Source: Euclidia mi (lineage: Eukaryota; Arthropoda; Insecta; Lepidoptera; Erebidae). Taken from it: DNA of 64,000 nt. Both the position numbers and the translations under genes were made by a program. Under the pieces are notes generated by a model. That model was not told the DNA's origin and searched no databases. It worked only from the letters and a program-made list of their open reading frames with translations. Numbering within the stretch: position 1 is the first letter of the stretch; each line of letters opens with the position of its first letter. Positions 10,139 to 20,883 of this stretch are shown one piece after another. Location of the stretch: contig OX123182.2 in NCBI GenBank assembly GCA_944739405.2, positions 60,763,183 to 60,827,182 on the forward strand. Reading direction: 5' to 3'.

Positions 10139-13021
10139 ATGGAAAAGTCACATATAACCACGGCCCCGAGTGCCCGGCGTTCCTTAAATGGAACAGGGGT
10201 GCTAAGAATCCCCGGGCGGAAAACACTTAGAATAGGAACTTGGAACGTGAGAAGTTTAAAACAAGATGGAAACCTCCCCAACGTCATGAAGGAAACTAAA
10301 CGGTTGAAAGTCGACATTCTTGGCATAAGTGATACCAAATGGCCAGGGCAGGGCAAACATTTCGCATCTGAGGACTATGTCCTTTACTATTCAGGGGGAG
10401 ACCAACGATCAGAACGATATGGTGTGGGAATTCTTCTCGCAAGAGAAGTATCTAAATCAGTCACAAATTTCGTTCCCCTCTCAAACCGAGTCATGCTGAT
10501 CAAATTGGAGGCCAAACCATTTGATATTAATATAGTGCAAATTTATGCGCCCACAGGAGACAAACCGATTGACCATATGGAGGACTTATATAGGGACATT
10601 GACACCTTACTAAAAACAACGAAGAATCACCAATTGGTTATCGTTATGGGTGACATGAATGCGAAGGTTGGTTCGACCATCACTCCTGGAGTGACTGGTG
10701 CTTATGGTCTAGGAGCCAGAAGCGATAGAGGTGATATGCTTATTGAATTTTGCCAGGATAATGACCTTATAATTACGAACACCTTCTTTAAGCTACCACC
10801 ACGTCGGCTATACACATGGACATCACCAATGCACACAGGGGATCACTTAGTCAGAAACCAGATCGACTATGTCATGATCAACAGAAGGTATCGAAACTGG
10901 GTCAAGAGTGCCAAAACCTATCCCGGTGCAGATATCGGATCAGACCATAACCCAGTGGTGGCTGTCGTAGCATGCAAACTGAAGAAGTTACAGCCAAAAA
11001 GAATGGATAGAAGGCCAGACCTACGGAAACTTACCGAGCCCGACACACGATCAAAAGCCCACACCGCCATTAATCAATGGGCCAAAGACCCTCGCATTGA
11101 AACCAATACCTCCGACCTCAACACTTGGACTAGTCTAAAGCGTAGTGTGAATGCTATAAGCAATCAATATCTTCAGCCATCACAACTAGTCAAAAAACAA
11201 GACTGGATGACGGATTCAATTTTGCAACTGATGGAAGACCGGAGACAGTATAAAGGTACAAACCCAGACCGATATAAGCAAGTGATGACAACATACGAAA
11301 ACAGATTGCGAAGGCCGAGCATGATTACTACAGCAATAAATGTGCGCACTTGGAGGCACTCCTTCTAAAACACGACAGCTTTAACGCGCACAAACATATT
11401 AAGGAAATGGTGGGTCATAAGCGGAAATCGATGAATACCTTGACCGACGCAGGTGGGAACCTCATCCTGGACAAAGGTAGCAAGAAAAAAGTGTGGCGTG
11501 ATTACGTTGCAGAGATGTTTGCAGATTCATCCAGGAAGATCTCAACAATCACCGATGACTCTGGTCCAGCTATACTGAAATCTGAGGTTTTGCAGGCCCT
11601 GAAAGCGGCTAAAACAGGTAAATCACCGGGTCCTTACAATATACCGATCGAAATTCTAAAGTTGCTGGAAGAAGACCAACTGGACATTCTCACACAGTTC
11701 TTCAATAACATTTACGAAACTGGCAATCTCCCTAATGACTGGCTAAAATCCACATTTATCACGTCTGATTAGTCTGATGAGCCATGTCCTTAAAATATTT
11801 CTGAACATCATACAGAACAGAATACGGCCAAAATGTGACGAGTAACTGGGAGATAGCCAGTTTGGATTTCGATCTGGTGTTGGCACCCGAGAAGCTCTTT
11901 TCGCTTTCAATGTCCTCGTACAGAAATGCAGAGATATGCAAACTGACGTCTTTTGTTCTTTATTGACTACGAAAAAGCATTTGAACGAGTTAAACATCAA
12001 CAACTTTTTAGCCTTTTAAATGATATTGGTCTCGATGGTAAGGACGTCAGGATCATGCGCAACTTGTATGAAAAGCAGGTGGCTACAATAAGGGCGGAAA
12101 ATGAAGAAACCGACCAAGAAGAGATCTGTCGTGGAGTCCGGCAAGGCTGTATCTTGTCTCCGCTGCTTTTTAATGTCTACTCGGAGGCGGTTATGTCGAA
12201 AGCTCTTGAAAACGTGGAATAAAAATCAACGGCAAGGTCGTTAACAACCTGCGTTATGCAGACGACACTGTTCTTATTGCCGCATCGGAGACAGATTTGC
12301 AAACAATTGTAAATAAAGTAAACGATAACAGTGAGAAAGCCGGTTTATCAATCAACATAAGCAAGACGAAGGTCATGTTGGTCTCAAGAAACCCGGATTT
12401 GAGTCCTAGCATAGCAGTAGCTGGGAAACAGCTAGAGCGGGTACGACAGTACAAGTATCTGGGGGCTTGGGTAAATGAAGAATGGGACTCTGATCAAGAA
12501 ATCAAGACGCAGATAGAAATTGCACGAGCCTCATTTAACAATATGAGGAAAGTTCTGTGCTGTCGTCAACTTAACATAAAGCTCCGAGTCAGGCTACTCC
12601 TCTGTTACATTTGGCCTATCGTCATGTATGGTTGCGAAACGTGGACCTTGAAAGAGGACACTACAAGACGTCTACAGGCATTTGAGATGTGGTGCTGCCG
12701 TCGCATGTTGCGCATAAGTTGGACACAGAAGCTCAAAAATGAAACCGTGCTTCAGCGCGTTCATATGTCCCGGCAAATGATGCCATCTATCAAAAGGCGC
12801 AAGATACAGTATCTCGGACACGTGCTCAGAAATGATAGATACACGCTGCTGCAGCTGATAATGATGGGCAAAATGGAGGGAAAGAGACGCGCTGGGCGAA
12901 GGAAAAATCATGGCTGCGGAACATCCGGGAGTGGACCGGAATTGCCTCCGTCGAACAGCTGTTCCGGCTGGCTGCAGATAGAGACGAATATAAGAAAGTG
13001 ACGGCCAACCTTCACGATTGA
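10139..13021 (+). pseudogene. RTE endonuclease-reverse transcriptase ORF, broken
   Basis: The first 409 codons (10139-11368) give an apurinic-type endonuclease. Visible motifs are 'GTWNVRSL' near residue 33, 'YAPTGD', 'MGDMNAKVG' near 177 and the terminal 'GSDHNPV' near 271. The frame then shifts (about 11350) and the reverse transcriptase begins ('GKSPGP', 'NDWLKS'). A small deletion with a frameshift lies near 11765, followed by an in-frame TAA and a second shift near 11945. After that come the RT motifs 'FIDYEKAFERV' (first catalytic Asp), 'GVRQGCILSP' and, after another shift near 12222, 'LRYADDTVLI' (catalytic YADD, about 12251). A final frameshift near 12903 precedes the C-terminus. The ATG at 10139 is the only sensible start. 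The endonuclease would nick chromosomal DNA and the RT would copy its own RNA at the nick. Confidence 0.85.
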
Positions 13022-13111
13022 AGAGGCACAAGAAGAAGAAGAAGAAATCATTGGGGTACCGGAAACGGGTAAGCAACAATATGCAATACATTTATTTTGA
13101 GATTACAGACA

Positions 13112-13310
13112 GTTTTTTTTTATAGTCTCACACCTGTATCTCCGAAGGGGTTGGCAGAGGTGCAATATTACACCCACATTTTGCCATGTTGCATATTATG
13201 TCCCACGTAATAGAGGGCGAGCCTATTGCCGTAACCGTGCACATTGGCAGACACCGTGAGTGACTGAGAATTCGACAAAACTCAGTAATACTTTTGCCCG
13301 ACCCTTTTAT
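13112..13310 (-). repeat. SINE family T1, 3' portion
   Basis: The reverse strand matches the copies at 50193-50441 and 62955-63205 ('ggcaataggctcgccctc', 'ctctgccaaccccttcgg'). The tRNA-like head is truncated after 'gggcaaaagtattact'. Confidence 0.65.
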
Positions 13311-13476
13311 TTAGCAGACGCATACGCAATCCATACGTACCACAGAGGCACTCAAATATTATTTCTTTGTATAATCTGTTTGTATATAAAATCCTTGCGT
13401 TACTGATTGAATGACAGACATGCTACACCCGAAACAACTGAACGCAAGTAGATGAAATTTAGCATGTATGTTCCTT

Positions 13477-13999
13477 TTTTTTTTTAAACGGTGCTCCTCA
13501 TGTACCCAGTTGTCGGCGGGTAGGGTTTCACCGAATCATTCCTCGCTACCCCCCGACGGGTATTGGCCCGCCAGATGGTCAGGCGGGCCCCGAACGAAAC
13601 CCCCTTGGCGGCGGATGAAGGTGTTGGGCTCCGCCACCAAAAAAACCAGCGGCCGCAGAGGATAGGGAGGACGGCAACGCAACACCGCACCTCCTTTTCC
13701 TCTGCGGCCCCACCGCGACGTTACCATGGTGCGCCCCCATTTGGTCGGGGGAGATAGGGCGCACGGCAACGCAACACCGACACGCCTCTCCTCCCGCGAC
13801 CGCACCCGACTGCGAGGGACAGACAGAACTGTCCCCCGCACCCGCAACCGCACCCTGGGACGCATCCTACTCAGGCACCACGCAAGCCCACGTGGAGCGT
13901 CCCCTCCCGGGATCCCGCTTAGCTTCACCGTGAGTGTTGGACCTCACCCACGGTTACTGAGCCCCTCCACCACGACAAGGTGGAGATCCTATGGAGGGG
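13477..13999 (-). mobile_element. SIDE copy S1 (short GC-rich retroelement), reverse strand
   Basis: The insertion is bounded by a perfect 16-bp target duplication (13461-13476 and 14000-14015). On the reverse strand it begins 'CCCCTCCATAGG', carries the ribozyme-like head, then the GC-rich body shared with the copy at 20793. It ends in an A-run directly after the 'tgaggagcac' segment. It lacks the two 3' hairpins present in the copies at 20793 and 45952. Long frames across the body in several phases are composition artefacts. Confidence 0.85.
13908..13999 (-). ncRNA. HDV-like self-cleaving ribozyme candidate (SIDE S1 5' end)
   Basis: Hand fold on the reverse strand: P1 CCCCU (13999-13995) with AGGGG (13966-13962); P3 CCACC, loop UUGUCGU, GGUGG; P4 ACCGUGGGUG with CACUCACGGU (10 bp, one G-U); C-U-A-A segment with the presumed catalytic C at 13922; P2 AGGAUC with GAUCCC (one mismatch). 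P1 differs from the 20793 copy by a C-G to U-A exchange on both strands of the helix, which supports the pairing. Established parallels are the ribozymes at the 5' ends of R2 and trypanosome L1Tc elements. Cleavage activity is inferred. Confidence 0.65.
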
Positions 14000-14555
14000 A
14001 GCATGTATGTTCCTTGCGGGGTGTAGGGGCACACTAATAGATGATTCCTCTCCTAAAGGGGTTAAACTGGTTGTCTATACTTGTATCAAACTTTTTGTTC
14101 CCTAAATGGATTAACTAGAAAACTTTGTATACCTATTGGTTCCTCAAATGAAGTTAGTGAACACTAAGAAAGTCTTTTTGGAAATTCTTACCACAAGTGG
14201 ATAAAAAGGGGAGGCATAATTTGCATAGAATTCGTATGAAACCTTTTTATGCCTTCAAGAGTTTAACTTGTTCTTTGTTTATTGGATCCGCTTTTGGAAA
14301 TTTTCCCCTAAGAGGGTGGAAAAGGGATTCAGAGTTTGTGTAAAAACTTTTATTTTTTCAATGGAATCACTTCAATCTGTGTATATAAAACCTTTTCGTT
14401 ACTGACTGACTGAGAGACACATTACAGAACGAACTTACTGGGCGCAAGAAGGGTTAAATTTAGCATGTATGTTCCTTCAGGAGGGTAGGGGTGTTTGTAC
14501 AAAATATTTTATCTAATCCTAATTAACGCGTGCGAAACAGCGGGCAAAAGCTGGT

Positions 14556-15825
14556 AGTCTATAAATAATGAATCATTTCGGAATATTTATCTGTATTCTA
14601 TACAAAAATAAATACTTAACTTTTTCGGCAACAACCCTTTTTAAGGCATAGGGGATATTTTTCCCACCATGATTTTAATTTTTTTAGTAACAAAACCTCA
14701 TCCTTGCGGTACTTATTTTTACTTTAGCTATTTTTTCATTAATGTGTCATTATTTTGACGTAAAGAAATTGTAACCTATCAAGTATATTTTTCTTCGGTG
14801 GTTTGTTGAAGTTTGAAAAGTAGCAATTTTACGTATTCAATTTTCTAGTTAGGGCTATCTCTTGAATCTTTTTATTTCTGAGGCAAGTTTTATTTTTAGC
14901 ATGTGTTATTATATTTAATCTGAAGGATTTTACGCAAATCTTTTTGCCTGGGTGTCTTGATATTTCATAATATTCGTTTGTTATGGTGGGAAACATATTC
15001 CCTATGCCTGTGGGTGGCTGTGGCTGTGTGCTGTGCCACTGTGAATATTGCCATTTTTCACGGCTTTTCACATACAGTAGTCATTGTTCCTATTAATAAA
15101 AGTTATTTTCTATTTATATTTGTTGTTTACGTAGACCACAGACTAACCTATTGTACATTAGACTAATTCAAGATCACCTTTTCCATACTCGTAATGTTCT
15201 ATACTGTCCTCCTACACAGGCAAAGGGGATATATTTACCACCATAGAAAAATTATAAAAAAATTAAAAATATATATTTATCATTTTCTACCCCCATATTA
15301 TACCTAAATCCGTCAACAGTGAAGTTTTTCCACCGCAGGGTCACTATGCCCTATAAAGGGTTAAAAAAAATAAATAAAGCAGCATACCGATGACGATTTT
15401 CCGCTTAATTTCCGTGTACCTTTATATCGAAATACAAAATTTGAATACAGAAAATAAGGCCGATACGCCTAAAAATCGTTCACAGAGATCAAAGTTTTTT
15501 AATAAGCCGAAATGCTTACAATAAGAGGTATTATGAGCTGCCATTATCATAAATGAGTATCTCATTACGGCTTATGATTTTTTTACATTTTTGTTTCTTT
15601 ATTGAGAATTTTCGATACTATCTGCCGTTTAGGATATTTGTGCCTCATTTAAAATTGTTTAAAAAGCATTTTAAAGTAAATTAAAAAAAAAATTAACCTG
15701 TTTCAAGGAATTTTAAATGAAGTTTACAGCTTGCCACTTGCTCTGCTTTCACCAGTCAAACTCTCAAAGTAATTTCTGACTGTTTTTATCTATCCACTTA
15801 TTCATGTCAAATTATTTATCTTATA
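14556..15825. other. AT-rich stretch with a thrice-repeated motif
   Basis: The motif 'ggggatatttttcccaccat' occurs near 14653, in inverse form near 14984-15010, and again near 15223. This suggests remnants of a short inverted-repeat element. No coding signal. Confidence 0.35.
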
Positions 15826-16020
15826 TTGTTTTACCAGATTGGTGGCAAACGATCAGACGGATCGCCTGATGGTAAGCAATTACCGTGGCTCGTGGTCACG
15901 CAAAACACCAGAAGGCGACACAATTGTGCTGCCGGTTTGAATAGGAAAAAGAATAGGAAGAGAAGCGAGATGGAGGGTGATGGGACTTCTGGCACTCTCA
16001 CTTACGAAAATTAGCTTGCG
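15826..16020 (+). repeat. Dispersed repeat family D1
   Basis: The 'ggtggcaaacgatcagacgg' head and the 'aacaccagaaggcg' body recur at 33420-33660 and 47040-47250. Class unknown; non-coding. Confidence 0.5.
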
Positions 16021-16037
16021 AACATGTATGTTGCACT

Positions 16038-16134
16038 TATTTTAAATTGTCTTTTGGGATGTATACGACGTACCTTTGTTTGGAGTAACCAAACAAGGGT
16101 ACGTGGTATATATCCCGAAAGACAATTTAAAATA
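16038..16134. repeat. Near-perfect foldback, 46-bp arms, 5-nt loop
   Basis: Arms 16038-16083 and 16089-16134 match at 42 of 46 positions by hand alignment. It is either a tiny foldback element or a microRNA-like hairpin. No target duplication is evident. Confidence 0.8.
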
Positions 16135-16165
16135 GGTTTAAATGACCATGAAAGTTTAAATTCCT

Positions 16166-16315
16166 ATAATTTATTTATTTATTCTTCATATACACAAAGT
16201 ATATAGGCGGACATAATGCCATAGGCATTATCTACCAGTCTACCTTAGAGTGGTGCAGAGAGAGAGAAGTAGGTGTATTATATGATGTAGGTTACGAAAA
16301 GTTACTAATTATTGA
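16166..16315 (-). repeat. CR1-like LINE 3'-end fragment
   Basis: Same 3' UTR as at 27216-27350 and 49886-50010 ('tagactggtagataatgcc' on the reverse strand, TAAA-type tail). Only about 150 bp remain. Confidence 0.7.
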
Positions 16316-16334
16316 ATTAAATGTTGGAAGAAAA

Positions 16335-16507
16335 GGGACAGACAGAACTGTCCCCCACACCCGCACCGTTGGACGCATCCTGCGCAGACCCCTCCAAGCC
16401 CACGCGGAGCGTCCCCTCCTGGATCCCTCTTAGCTTCACCGCGGGTGACCAATCCAAGGTTACTGAGCCCCCCCACCACGACAAGGTGGAGATCCCACGG
16501 GGGGGGG
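16335..16507 (-). mobile_element. SIDE copy S3, 5' part only
   Basis: On the reverse strand this is the 5' ~170 nt of the SIDE (C-run, ribozyme-like head, start of body), lost after 'agttctgtctgtccc'. Losing the 3' part is unusual for a target-primed insertion, so a later deletion is likely. It directly adjoins the CR1-like 3' fragment. Confidence 0.75.
16420..16507 (-). ncRNA. HDV-like ribozyme candidate (SIDE S3), partly decayed
   Basis: P1 C-run/G-run, P3 CCACC/GGUGG with loop UUGUCGU, and the C-U-A-A segment (C at 16433) are all kept. P4 has one mismatch and P2 has lost one pair. Likely a former ribozyme. Confidence 0.5.
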
Positions 16508-19500
16508 AATAAAAATAAGACCTACATAATAATATTTAAAATAAATAGGCATAAACATTTTCAGCATCTTTTATTTGCAACAGTTTTCATGCAAATTTTA
16601 TTTTATTTCGACGACCGTTCGAGGTATAATGGGGTTCTTCTCCAAATCCCTTGTCGCATCGTATGGAGTCTTAAAATATGGCACAGGGATCACTTCCTAT
16701 CCCAAAGATTCAAAAGCATATCTAAAAATTTATAAATTTAATAAAGTCTATCGCTACAAAAGCATGGAAACAATATTATTATATTAATGTTTGTGTTTCA
16801 TGTTCTCATTCGAAATTTTAAAACTAAGCCTCTAAAGAACTACAGTAAAATCAGCCTTAACCATACCAAAATTAGAACTCAACACTCAACCTAAGAAACA
16901 TCTTACTCTCATGCAAAAGCTGACTTGTGGAAGACAAAGCGTGTTTTTAAAAACTTCTTCAGGCCGTATACAAAAGGCGAGGAGATAAAACGCAAGTTCT
17001 GTTGTGACCGAGTTACTCTGAATTAACAAAAATATGCTCCATGGTTTTTTATCGCTCTATCTACATACATACTAAAGAAGCTATGCACTTTAAAAGCCGG
17101 CGTGTTACAGATGGAGAAATTGAAGTGACTTGTGACGGTAGTACGCTGTGGGTACTTTTTCGTTGGCATAATATGTATCTTTCTATTTGGAGGTGGGAAT
17201 TGAGAATCAATAGGATAGTGTACTGTATTGGCATGTCAATATATTGGTATATCCTGGCTTCAATTTATAAGAAAGTCGTTTCTGTTTAATAGTAAGCTAG
17301 GTTTCACCTGCGTACTATGTATTATTTATAACACCAGATAACAGGTGTCATCGTATATGCCAAATTTAAAAACAATGTTTACTTCAGTGCCTTTACTTCA
17401 GTCCCATAAAGACTGATTTAAAAAAAATGTTTTGCCAACGTCTTCAAATCTGTTTAAACATTAAATGATTCAGCATTATTAGTGCAATCTTAATCGTACA
17501 AAACAAACAGTATTTATTATGTTTGTTTTGGGAATGCATTAATCGATACAATACACAAATACTAAATGTATATTTGAAATTACCATAAAAGGTCACACTA
17601 AAAATATCTCATGTTCTATTCTCATTTTTTTATTAATTCTAAAATGTGTAGGCTGTAAATTCCTATGGATAAGATTCGCATATCACTCTTTGCAAAATTT
17701 TTAGGAAGAGTAAAAAATATATTTCATTCTTTATTATTCCGCTATATTGGGTTGAAACAAGGGCTTTAAAATTACGGTATGTAGCGATAACGCAGTTTTT
17801 TTTTCTATCTAATAAAATTGGTGGGATTCACCGGATGCCTCGTTTGTAATATTTGCGAAGGCGCATAGCGTTTTTGTATTTATTCATTTTTTGTCCCCGC
17901 TTTTGGCGAATGGCTAAGGTTATTTAAATGAATTACATCGTTTTGAATTTGGCCGAAAACAGTGATGTGTTTAAAAAATGAAAAGGAGTTAAAAACAAAT
18001 GGAATTTGATGTTATGAATTAATTATGATTTTGCATAGATATAATATGAATGGTAGAAATAAATTTGGACATGTCGAGATGACAGAAATGGCGTTGTAAC
18101 ACAAGTTTACAATGGATTACTCGACGACAATTTTTCTCTTAGCTAGAGAATTTTCACTTACAAATTCTCGGATCGGATGAAAAATGTGAATTTTGTTAAA
18201 AGTAAACGTTTTATTTCATAATTAAATACATAGTTTCGAAATAACAAATAATTTCCAACAGGAATTAGTGCTGGTAAGTCAGTCCCACTGAACAGCACTG
18301 TATGGTATCTGAATAAAAATCTGAGTAAAAAGCATTGGTCGTACTGTAACACATATAACATAAAAAGTTAATACATTGGTCGTATGTCAAACGCGTTTCC
18401 ATACTTCACATTTTTGAGAACTTTCAATTGAAAGCTGTAAAAGTCATAAATAAATACAATATGTTTTCCTTAGTCAAAGCACAATATTGACTTTCCAATA
18501 ATTGTGTAAGTCATCGTGCGTGCTGTGGATATATAATAGTCTCACCAATAATGTTTCGTAAGGAGACATAGCATGATTCTTCGTATACATTATAATGCCG
18601 TTTAACCCTGTTAAATTAAAATGTAATCTGCCAAGTAAATATCTACATAATACCTATATAATTGACATTCAATCTATTTTATTCTATGTTTCATCATCTT
18701 CATCGCCCTAACATTATTCTGGTTTTATTCAAGCTTTTCTCCTTGCCGCCTGAAGTCCGCTTTCTACTCTATATAAATCTCATCTTTATTCACGGTTCCC
18801 AGGCTTTTAGCTACTTTAGCTTCATGCGCCCAATAATGTTGGCTGTGCGTTGTCTGTCAATCCATTAGCAACGTAAGAGTTTTATAAATTAAGATTATAT
18901 TTACATACTAATCCACTCACATACTATACACTTTAAGCTTAACTGCTGCTACAACTAAGCTTAACTGCTTGGACATTCATTTTCTTATTATTTCGGATCG
19001 AGAAATCTCGTTTTTAAATCTATTAGTTACATAAGTTTAGCAAGTTCACATAAATTTTTACATTCAGGCAACCGCTAGTGTTATAAAAATTTTCATTTAA
19101 AAAATCATTGTACAAAGTAGGTATTTAATCACTCAAAATTGCAACACTATTACTTTTACTATACACCAAGGAGGAACTCTATACCTAGCAGTTGATAATA
19201 ATATAATTTAAATAACAATCATTAATTGCCACAATATAAGGCTTAAATATAGAATACTGAACCAAAATTGAACCTTTCAGCGCACCATCTTCAAGAATTG
19301 AATAAAGAATCCTACAAGTAGCATTGTACCAATCGCGTGTTACCTGTCTCCTGTCACCAATATTCGACGCGAGCTTTCGAGCGATTCCATCACATATACA
19401 TATAAAAGGTATGCAATCTCGTCTAAAACGTCGTATTTGAGCCTCACATTTCTCGTTGTAAATTCTTCAAAGGTAATAAATAGTTTTGTGATAAATGCAT

Positions 19501-20552
19501 TATAATAAGCCGCCATTATTACTTACATTATGTGGCTTGAAAAGGTTTGAACGTTTCACGGATTTGTGCTTGCGTAAATCTCTCAAAAAAGTATATTTTT
19601 CTTCTTAATCAAGTGGTGTGCCTCACAGTTACAATACAGATCAGAGTTTTATATTATTTACATTGATGTGAGCATTTACAGTTAAGAGTGTTAGGTAAAT
19701 TTGCTTTTGGCTTTTGGTATAAGCTTAGTAGGTTCGTTGGTTGCGTGAATCGGATATATTCAGCATTAAAACAACATACGAGTACCTCACGAGGGTACCT
19801 GCCATGGTACCCTTTCGTTGAATGATGTGGGTTTGACAGACGGATAAAATGTTATTCGATTGATTTGAGATTCTGTGATTATGGCCACATACGATGAACA
19901 CACCTGCACTGTCGTCTGGAATCTTTGGGCTTGATTCTTTAGTAGAGGCTTCTTAGCTTACTCACTTTTCTTAACATAGTACTAAGATTGCGTGAATAAT
20001 TTTTGGTTTTTTACTTCTCTCATATTTCTTGTAGATGTGTTCATATCGTTTCCTTATGTGAGTCAAATTTGTGAGTCAAATTAACACTTCTCAGTTATAT
20101 TGCGTTCTTCAACCATCAGTATCGCCATATCGTCGATTGTGTAGGCTCTCCTAAAGTAAGTTATTTGTGTCAACCGGGTCAAAATTTTAATGATCTTTTA
20201 GTAATTGAATCTTTCGTTGTTTATCAAACAAACTTTCAAGTTAAAGCTGAATTTAGACCAACAAAAATTTTATAAGTACAATATAGTCGTCAGTCCTCAA
20301 ATAGTCGTAATTATTGTTTTACAATATAATTAAACTTTAGTATTCTACGTACTACAATTTGTCTGAATTATCATGGTGGATCCATGGCGTGTAATCTGTT
20401 AACAGTTTTGTTAAGCTGTGAGTAATTGTATTAATTAGGTTATAACTAACTATTGCCAACGTGTCTCTAGTTTGGCAGGGTTACGGGCACAAAGGACGAA
20501 TAATTATAATATGTCAAACAAGATATTACAATATTGACCGAGTTTCAGTCTA
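16508..20552. other. Long AT-rich interval, no gene recognised
   Basis: About 4 kb with only short frames lacking known motifs. I saw no SINE or LINE coding relics. One TATA-like site is listed separately. Confidence 0.45.
19401..19475 (+). promoter_or_regulatory. Possible TATA promoter and short leader exon
   Basis: TATAAAAG at 19401-19408 is followed about 40 nt later by 'tgagcctcacattt' (initiator-like), then 'cttcaaaggtaataa', which resembles a splice donor. Short TATA-driven first exons are common in insect secreted-protein genes. No ATG is present in the presumed exon and no second exon was found. Confidence 0.15.
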
Positions 20553-20736
20553 GGCCAGAGCCGGGTATTGGTAGTTTTGTTGGCACCGAACTCTTCCAAA
20601 ACGACTGGACCGATTATGATGTTTTTTTTTTGTGTGTGTTGAAGGCGACTTGATAATGGTTTAGGTTCACAAAAAAATTGCGAATATTAAAAAAAAATAT
20701 TATAGGGCGGTACGAAGTTCGCCGGGTCAGCTAGTG
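20553..20736 (+). mobile_element. Helitron-like 3' terminus fragment
   Basis: Ends 'cgccgggtcagctagt' with a small CGAA/TTCG hairpin just upstream, as expected for a Helitron end (hairpin, then CTRR, then T). The 5' end was not found. Confidence 0.4.
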
Positions 20737-20792
20737 ATTATATAAGTTCGATCTTCAGTTGACAACTAATATTACATGGCTAAATTATGTTT

Positions 20793-20883
20793 CCCCCCCG
20801 TGGGATCTCCACCTTGTCGTGGTGGGGGGGCTTAGTAACCGTGGATTTGATTTTCACCCACGGTGAAGCTAAGCGGGATCCCG
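20793..20883 (+). ncRNA. HDV-like self-cleaving ribozyme candidate (SIDE S2 5' end)
   Basis: Hand fold: P1 C-run 20793-20799 with GGGGG 20826-20830; P2 UGGGAUCU 20801-20808 with GGAUCCCG 20876-20883 (6 Watson-Crick pairs plus two G-U); P3 CCACC 20809-20813 with GGUGG 20821-20825, loop UUGUCGU; P4 ACCGUGG 20838-20844 with CCACGGU 20858-20864. The joining segment before the second P2 strand contains C-U-A-A at 20869-20872, matching the C-N-R-A rule with C20869 as the likely general acid. Order and spacing fit the HDV family. Cleavage would occur just 5' of 20793, which is exactly the element boundary. Confidence 0.72.

Larger units (their letters stand above)
9841..13046 (+). mobile_element. 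RTE-clade non-LTR retrotransposon, near full length, inactive
   Basis: A 5' UTR of about 300 nt (9841-10138) with strong secondary structure precedes one endonuclease-reverse transcriptase reading frame. It ends at 13021 and is followed by a GAA-type simple tail ('agaagaagaagaagaa', about 13030-13045). Short trinucleotide-like tails are usual for RTE elements. The flanks 'aataatgggggtaa' and 'aatcattggggtac' may be an eroded target duplication, which would put the 5' end at about 9850. At least four frameshifts, one internal deletion and one nonsense codon make it a dead copy. Confidence 0.85.
13383..14555 (+). mobile_element. Family H1 element interrupted by a SIDE
   Basis: Starts 'tatataaaatccttgcgtt' and continues on both sides of an inserted SIDE (13477-13999) with the usual 'gcatgtatgttcctt' segment. 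About three degenerate repeat units follow ('aaaggggttaaac', 'agtggataaaaag', 'aagagggtgg'). A second H1 head ('gtatataaaacc') appears near 14383, followed by a terminus 'gcgggcaaaagctggt' near 14555. It may therefore be two tandem copies. No coding content. Confidence 0.55.

Noticed and set aside
13536..14037. Several overlapping frames of 60-130 codons on both strands in the SIDE copies
   Set aside because: GC-rich, overlapping in all phases and not conserved in frame between copies. They are a composition effect.
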